Source: an uncultured Bacilli bacterium (GTDB taxonomy: Bacteria; Bacillota_I; Bacilli_A; RF39; UBA660). From it: 19,342 bases of DNA. The position numbers were made by a program, and so were the translations under genes. The stretch spans positions 1 through 19,342 of the forward strand of contig CANRAX010000011.1 in the NCBI GenBank assembly GCA_947628635.1. Direction: 5' to 3'. Positions 15,241 through 19,342 of this stretch are shown in pieces. Positions within the stretch are counted from its first letter, which is position 1, and each line of letters starts with the position of its first letter. The notes under the pieces are model-generated. The model was not told the DNA's origin. It did no database searches and saw only the letters and a program-made list of their open reading frames with translations.

Positions 15241-16194
15241 CTAATAATAAATAGTTTTTGTTAAATGATGTGGTTTATCTTTATATTCTTTATTTTTACT
15301 AAGTAACCACAAAGCATTATCGATTTGAATAGAATTTAATTCTATATTATTTTGCTTTAATTTTTGTTTAATTAGTTCAACAGAATATATCATATTAGCT
15401 CTTATTTCTATTTCTTTTTCATCATCATGAAGTATTTGTTTTTTATTATCAACTAAATTTGCTAAAACAGGAGAATATTCTAAAATACCAAAATGTCTCA
15501 AAACTTGAGGAATTTTATAATCCGCACAAGCTAACATATTATCATCATTTTTAACCGTTTTTTTAATATAATCAACATTTAAAAGTAAATCACCAACTAA
15601 TAATATAGCTCGCTTAAAAAAATAAACCTCTTTACCTTTATAAATACTGATATCACGAAAATTACTAAAATTGCTAAGTATCTTATTTAAAAGTTCAAGA
15701 TCATTATCGCCTTGAATAGTTTTTGTTAAATCATCAATATTTTTAAACTCTGCAACTAATTGTTTTATGATTTCATATCTTTCTTTTAATAACGGTATAG
15801 AAGTAGTCCCTTTAAAAATATCATCTAACTCTTCAAGTGTTAGTTTTTCTAAATAATCAATATCTAGTAAATTATAGCCGTTTTTTATAGCTTTGGATAT
15901 TGCATAAAACAATCCATAAGAACCCGAATACCATTCACCTTTATACTCAATTTTCCACTTTACATCAAAATCCCAAAAACAAAAATTTAATGATTCACAT
16001 AATATCAAATACATTAATATTTGCTCTATTGTAAAGTTTTCTAAATCGAGAAAATCATTATTAAGCCAGGGCACTTTTTTATTTTCTTTAAGCAAATCAG
16101 TTACTTTATCAATATTATTAAAATTTATTTTTACATCTTTAGAATTATCAACTACATATTTTATAGAATTTAATATTTTTTCCCTCGTGTACAT
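15241..16194 (-). CDS. qng1: Queuosine salvage protein (DUF2419/Qng1 family), queuosine nucleotide N-glycosylase
   Basis: This 317-residue protein matches the Q_salvage (DUF2419) family along its whole length. Family members release the queuine base from queuosine 5'-phosphate (or nucleoside), so that the base can be reused for tRNA wobble modification. Visible signatures are LNFCFW (69-74), the GSYGLFYAISKAI helix (91-103), GTTSIPLLKERYEI (129-142), FRDISIYKGKEVYFFKRA (179-196), CADYKIPQVLRHFGILEYSP (223-242), EIEIRANMIYSVE (261-273) and a C-terminal LNSIQIDNALW (286-296). The Asp in ADYKIPQ is the best-conserved acidic candidate for catalysis. Start ATG 16194 follows AGAGG at good spacing. 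It lies 24 bases downstream of the transglutaminase-like gene and shares its promoter. No other queuosine gene or transporter is in the window, so the cell may depend on salvage from diet or other microbes. Confidence 0.9.
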   Translation of the reverse strand: MYTREKILNSIKYVVDNSKDVKINFNNIDKVTDLLKENKKVPWLNNDFLDLENFTIEQILMYLILCESLNFCFWDFDVKWKIEYKGEWYSGSYGLFYAISKAIKNGYNLLDIDYLEKLTLEELDDIFKGTTSIPLLKERYEIIKQLVAEFKNIDDLTKTIQGDNDLELLNKILSNFSNFRDISIYKGKEVYFFKRAILLVGDLLLNVDYIKKTVKNDDNMLACADYKIPQVLRHFGILEYSPVLANLVDNKKQILHDDEKEIEIRANMIYSVELIKQKLKQNNIELNSIQIDNALWLLSKNKEYKDKPHHLTKTIYY

Positions 16195-16218
16195 AATATT
16201 ACCTCTTTTTTATTATTT

Positions 16219-16776
16219 TTAAATTTTTATAATTTTTCCGCTTTCACAATGCCTATAAAATTCTTCAACATTTATATGATATTGAGGCTTTTCGTATTCA
16301 TAAACAAAAAGATTATCTTCCCCAAAATGATTATTTAATTCAAACTTAATAAATTTATTTTTAACATCCCGCAATAAATCTTTTTTCGTTTCATATTCAT
16401 AAATACCTCTAAATTTTGCCCATGAATGTTCAAACCAATAGTATTTCTGATTTTTTTCGTAAGTTAAAAATGTATGTGTAGGACATTTATTTTCATCATA
16501 ATGAATTATAAAATATGTCTGAATTTTCCAGTCGTTAAAATAAAATCTTTCTAACTCAACTTGATCCCAGCAAACACCTACTCTACTATTAATTATTTCA
16601 GTAGGAGATTGTAATCTATAATTATCAGAAAAATCTTCATCAGAAGAATTATGCTTTTTACCACTTACATCAACCCAACCATATTCTATTTTATTCATTA
16701 GAGACATAACTTCTTGTTCATAATTATTTGATAAATCTCTTTTTTCGGTGTTTTTTTCTTTTTTTAAGTAATTCAT
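16219..16776 (-). CDS. Transglutaminase-like (papain-fold) protein
   Basis: This 185-residue protein shows the cysteine-protease/transglutaminase-like core in compact form. Cys69 lies in SRVGVCWDQVELERFYF, at the start of the nucleophile helix. His101 is in PTHTFLTYEKN, and Glu116 sits in the following YYWFEHSW strand, completing a Cys-His-acid set. It has no signal peptide when started at ATG 16776, so it is probably cytoplasmic. The substrate is unknown; such proteins may be proteases, amidases or cross-linkers. The longer frame to 16854 adds a hydrophobic stretch but would start upstream of the predicted transcription start. GGAGG four bases before ATG 16776 confirms the shorter form. It is the first gene of an operon with qng1, and I know of no established functional link between the two. 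Confidence 0.8.
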   Translation of the reverse strand: MNYLKKEKNTEKRDLSNNYEQEVMSLMNKIEYGWVDVSGKKHNSSDEDFSDNYRLQSPTEIINSRVGVCWDQVELERFYFNDWKIQTYFIIHYDENKCPTHTFLTYEKNQKYYWFEHSWAKFRGIYEYETKKDLLRDVKNKFIKFELNNHFGEDNLFVYEYEKPQYHINVEEFYRHCESGKIIKI

Positions 16777-16816
16777 AATTCCTCCACAATTTTTTATAAT
16801 AAAATATATTAAGAAT

Positions 16817-16845
16817 ATTATACAATATATGTCTAATATAAACAA
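16817..16845 (-). promoter_or_regulatory. Promoter of the transglutaminase-like/qng1 operon
   Basis: Minus-strand TTGTTT (16845-16840), 17 bases, then a perfect TATAAT (16822-16817). The predicted start near 16810 lies downstream of the alternative translation start at 16854 and so decides for ATG 16776. Confidence 0.75.
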
Positions 16846-16991
16846 TCCTAGCAATTTCGAATTTTAATTAATTCTTCATTTTTTTATTTTTCTTTTTAAT
16901 CTTCTAAACAGAAATACAGTCGCTAAAATGGTTCCTTCATATATTAAATTAGGATAGTAAAATTCATAGTAAAAGCAGAAAGGAGCTGAAA

Positions 16992-17486
16992 ATGAAAAGA
17001 AGAAAAATCATTGTTATTATTGTTTTTGCTTTAGCAATTTTTTTGATGGCTGTTGGTTATTCGGCTTTCGCAACTCAGCTTACACTAAATGGTACAGCAG
17101 AAATTACTGGAGAATGGAACGTAAAAATAACAAATATCGAAATTAAAGAAATGTCTAAAGGCTGTCAATCATTAAACACTAATTACACAAATACAACTGC
17201 TAGTTTTAATGCTCAACTTTTAAAACCAGGAGATCACATACTTTATGTCATTACAATTGAAAATGCAGGAACTATCAATGCCGTTTTAGATAGTGCTAAA
17301 TTTATATCGGAAGAAAATAGCTCTCCTGCTATAACTTACAATACAACTGAACCAGCTAAATTTTTAGAAGCTAAGCAAACAACTACCTTTACAGTAGAAG
17401 TTGTTTATAATAAAGATACTACGGAAATTCCTGAAATTAAAACAAAAACACTTACAGGAATTATTGAATATGTTCAAGAAATTTAA
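16992..17486 (+). CDS. TasA-like secreted protein with SipW-type signal peptide
   Basis: This 164-residue exported protein begins MKRRK, then a hydrophobic segment (6-22) and GYSAFA/TQL, with predicted cleavage after Ala27. It continues into LTLNGTAEITGEWNVKI, a pattern typical of SipW-dependent proteins related to TasA/CalY. The rest is beta-rich with a LLKPGDHILYVITIENAGTI strand pair and a final KTLTGIIEYVQEI strand, like the TasA jellyroll. TasA-like proteins polymerise into extracellular fibres or act as spore and matrix proteins. That role is inferred here. It is smaller than B. subtilis TasA (261 residues) and lacks a camelysin-like zinc site that I can see. AAAGGAG six bases before ATG is a good ribosome binding site. 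A SipW-like peptidase gene follows after 30 bases, the usual partnership. Confidence 0.8.
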   Translation: MKRRKIIVIIVFALAIFLMAVGYSAFATQLTLNGTAEITGEWNVKITNIEIKEMSKGCQSLNTNYTNTTASFNAQLLKPGDHILYVITIENAGTINAVLDSAKFISEENSSPAITYNTTEPAKFLEAKQTTTFTVEVVYNKDTTEIPEIKTKTLTGIIEYVQEI

Positions 17487-17516
17487 TTTTAAAAGGTATT
17501 ATTTTATTAACTATTA

Positions 17517-18647
17517 ATGAAAAATATTAGATACAAAAGATTATTATTAATAATGGTTTTCTACCTAATGATAAGTATATTATTAATATTAAAAAAAGAA
17601 AAATATTATTTTAATATAATAAATCCTCTTTTCTTTAGTAGTTTATTAATCTTTTTTTTCATATACCAAAAGAAATATTATGTTAAAACAGCTAAAAATC
17701 ATCGACTTAATATTTTTATTTTTACTATTGCTTGTTTTTATAACTTAATTTATTTTTATTTAGGTATAATCTTTGGTTTTGTTAATAATCCTTATCAGCA
17801 TAAAATTTTAACTATTATTAAAAATATCTTTACACAAATTATTCCCCTACTTGGTATTGAAAAAGTTCGTAGTATTTTAACTTACAATAATAAAAAAAAT
17901 ACTAAAGTGTTGCTAGCGAGTTTTATCTTATTATTTTTACTTGAAATAAATTTTAAAACTATTTATTTTTTAGCAGATAATAAAGAAATTCTTTTTCAAT
18001 ATATTTGTTCTCATATTTTACCTCTTATAGCAAATGGGTTACTATATACTTATTTAAGTTCAAAAGGCTCACATCCTGTTATCTTACGTATTTTAAATAA
18101 AGGAATGATTTTATTACTACCTATTCTTCCTAATTTAGATTGGTTTTGTAGCGGAACCTTTTATTTAATCATGTCCCTTTTAATTTATATTTTATACAAC
18201 TACTTTTTCATTAAAGAAAAAAAGCAAAAAAAATCTTTTATAAAAAATAGTTACACTATAACTTTCTTTTTATCGATAGTTTTAATTTGTTTCATGTTAG
18301 GCTTTTTTAAATATGAAATCATTACTATCCTGTCAAATAGTATGAAACCTATATTTAATAAAGGAGATGCTGTAATTTATGTAAAATACAATAAAGAAAG
18401 ATTACAAAATTTAGACAATAAAACAATTATTATTTATAAGACAGCTAATAAAAATATCGTTCATCGAATAGTAAATAAGATTGAAAAGAATAATGAAATT
18501 TTTTATCAAACCAAAGGAGATAATAATACTACTAATGATAAAAATTTAGTAAATGTCAATCAAATAAAGGGCGTTTATGTTTTTCATATTAAATATTTAG
18601 GTTATCCTACTATGTGGCTTTACAATTATTTTCATAATAAAAATTAA
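17517..18647 (+). CDS. Polytopic SipW/ER-type signal peptidase I (S26B)
   Basis: This 376-residue membrane enzyme should remove the signal peptide of the preceding TasA-like protein. The catalytic domain is at the C-terminus: Ser275 in LSNSMKPIFNKGD (nucleophile), His316 in NIVHRIVNK, where bacterial-type enzymes have Lys, and Asp335 in YQTKGDNNTTND. This Ser-His-Asp set defines the SipW/ER-type group. Ahead of it lie about seven or eight hydrophobic segments (from RLLLIMVFYLMISILLIL at 8-25 to the one ending near 270). Classical SipW has about 190 residues and two helices, so the N-terminal half is an added polytopic domain. The start at ATG 17517 is the only one before the first helix. The nearest ribosome binding site (AAAGGT at 17492-17497) is about 20 bases away, so translation may be coupled to the upstream gene. 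A DUF5305 gene follows after 24 bases. Confidence 0.85.
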   Translation: MKNIRYKRLLLIMVFYLMISILLILKKEKYYFNIINPLFFSSLLIFFFIYQKKYYVKTAKNHRLNIFIFTIACFYNLIYFYLGIIFGFVNNPYQHKILTIIKNIFTQIIPLLGIEKVRSILTYNNKKNTKVLLASFILLFLLEINFKTIYFLADNKEILFQYICSHILPLIANGLLYTYLSSKGSHPVILRILNKGMILLLPILPNLDWFCSGTFYLIMSLLIYILYNYFFIKEKKQKKSFIKNSYTITFFLSIVLICFMLGFFKYEIITILSNSMKPIFNKGDAVIYVKYNKERLQNLDNKTIIIYKTANKNIVHRIVNKIEKNNEIFYQTKGDNNTTNDKNLVNVNQIKGVYVFHIKYLGYPTMWLYNYFHNKN

Positions 18648-18671
18648 AAGTAAAGTAAAGTGGGTTTTAAA

Positions 18672-19342
18672 ATGATAAAAAATAAAAAGATTAAAAAAAG
18701 CATCAATTTTCTTGGTATCTTATTTATACTAGGTGGAATAACCTTTTCAATAGTAATTTCCGTCAAAAAAGATTCTACACTTCTATATAAATATAATGTC
18801 AAGAAAAGTAGCAATTATTTCGTCTTGTTAAAACCAAATAACTTCTATGCAAGTGAAACTCTTCCTCCCAATCATTATTATGCGTCAAATTCGATTAATT
18901 CTTTTAAGATTAATTTACAGTATGCCTTTGACAATTCTAAAAAAACTTTTATTAAATATTATTATAACATCTCTTGTAAAATTATTGGCTCTGTTACTGA
19001 TGAAAACAAAGGGGATGAAACAATTTGGTTTCAAAATAAAACTTTACAAAATAATGTATATAAAAGTATAAAAAGTAAAAATTTTTATGTTAATAAAGAT
19101 ATTGTAATCGATTATAATTATTACAATGATTTAGCTCGAAAATTTGAAAAAACTTATAATATAAAAATTAATTCTTCTTTAAAGATTTATTTTACTATTT
19201 ATTATGACTTATATGAAAAAGATCATAAAAAGAAAATTAAAGATACCATAGAATTAGAAATTCCATTGACAAATACTGTTACATACGTAAAAGAAAATTA
19301 TAAAAAAAATAAAAATTATAGAGTTTATACTTCTAAAAAAGA
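18672..19342 (+). CDS. DUF5305-family membrane-anchored protein (partial, runs off the window)
   Basis: The frame opens at ATG 18672, after AAGTGGG, and stays open for at least 223 codons to the window end, so the C-terminus is missing. A lysine-rich start (MIKNKKIKKS) precedes one membrane helix (about 13-31). An extracellular beta-rich domain follows. The segments YFVLLKPNNFYASETLPP (49-66), the YYNISCKIIGSVTDE strand and NKDIVIDYNYYNDLARKFEK match the DUF5305 pattern, in which a YKVxLKPNxxF-E-LP lead-in precedes a DY-YY-N helix. DUF5305 proteins of Bacillota and Archaea are commonly encoded next to S26B signal peptidases, as here. Function is unknown, but association with assembly or display of the SipW-processed fibre protein is a reasonable inference. 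Confidence 0.8.
   Translation, partial: MIKNKKIKKSINFLGILFILGGITFSIVISVKKDSTLLYKYNVKKSSNYFVLLKPNNFYASETLPPNHYYASNSINSFKINLQYAFDNSKKTFIKYYYNISCKIIGSVTDENKGDETIWFQNKTLQNNVYKSIKSKNFYVNKDIVIDYNYYNDLARKFEKTYNIKINSSLKIYFTIYYDLYEKDHKKKIKDTIELEIPLTNTVTYVKENYKKNKNYRVYTSKK

Noticed and set aside
16870..16990. Minus-strand frame reading YPNLIYEGTILATVFLFRRL and a lysine-rich end, like the C-terminus of a membrane protein
   Set aside because: No start codon, and it runs antisense into the TasA-like gene start; could be a relic but cannot be supported.
1..19342. CRISPR arrays, insertion sequences or rRNA
   Set aside because: No regularly spaced direct repeats, transposase frames, terminal inverted repeats or rRNA-like segments were seen on reading both strands.

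Overview
The window is very AT-rich, with dense short genes in both orientations, AGGAGG-type ribosome binding sites and sigma-A-type promoters with 17-base spacers. TGG encodes tryptophan throughout and TGA works as a stop. This fits an uncultured low-GC Bacillota, probably a gut Bacilli or Erysipelotrichales/RF39-like lineage with the standard code. The taxon is inferred from style, not from a marker gene.

Bases 1-3044 look like an accessory strip. It opens with what seems to be the last seven bases of a tRNA (probably tRNA-Gly) and its terminator. A JAMM/MPN+ metalloprotein gene with a textbook promoter follows. Then come a short orphan ORF, an ArpU/RinA-like phage-type regulator whose reading frame has lost its start, an uncharacterised 182-residue protein with its own strong promoter, and two decayed minus-strand genes, one of them a recognisable Nudix hydrolase. 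A mobile-element scar beside a tRNA is plausible but not proven.

Bases 3045-4913 carry three small stand-alone housekeeping-like genes: a HAD phosphatase, a GNAT acetyltransferase and an ASCH-domain protein.

Bases 5381-15043 are one giant minus-strand gene of 3220 codons. It encodes a surface-anchored M26 (ZmpA/B/C, IgA1-protease-type) zinc metallopeptidase. In order it has a signal peptide, a cohesin-like domain, two membrane helices, a dockerin-like EF-hand pair, seven tandem repeats of about 200 residues, a GLUG/M26 N-terminal region, the catalytic domain with HETAH and a downstream Glu, an acidic linker and a basic hydrophobic tail. It has its own TTGACA-N17-TAGAAT promoter, a perfect ribosome binding site and its own terminator.

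Bases 15241-16776 are a two-gene minus-strand operon: a transglutaminase-like protein and a queuosine-salvage protein (Qng1/DUF2419). Divergent from it, 16992-19342 is a plus-strand surface-fibre type operon: a SipW-dependent TasA-like secreted protein, an unusually large polytopic SipW-type (Ser-His-Asp) signal peptidase, and a DUF5305 membrane protein cut off by the window edge. The right half of the window is therefore dominated by cell-surface functions: a giant host-directed or matrix-directed protease next to a dedicated export and processing module.
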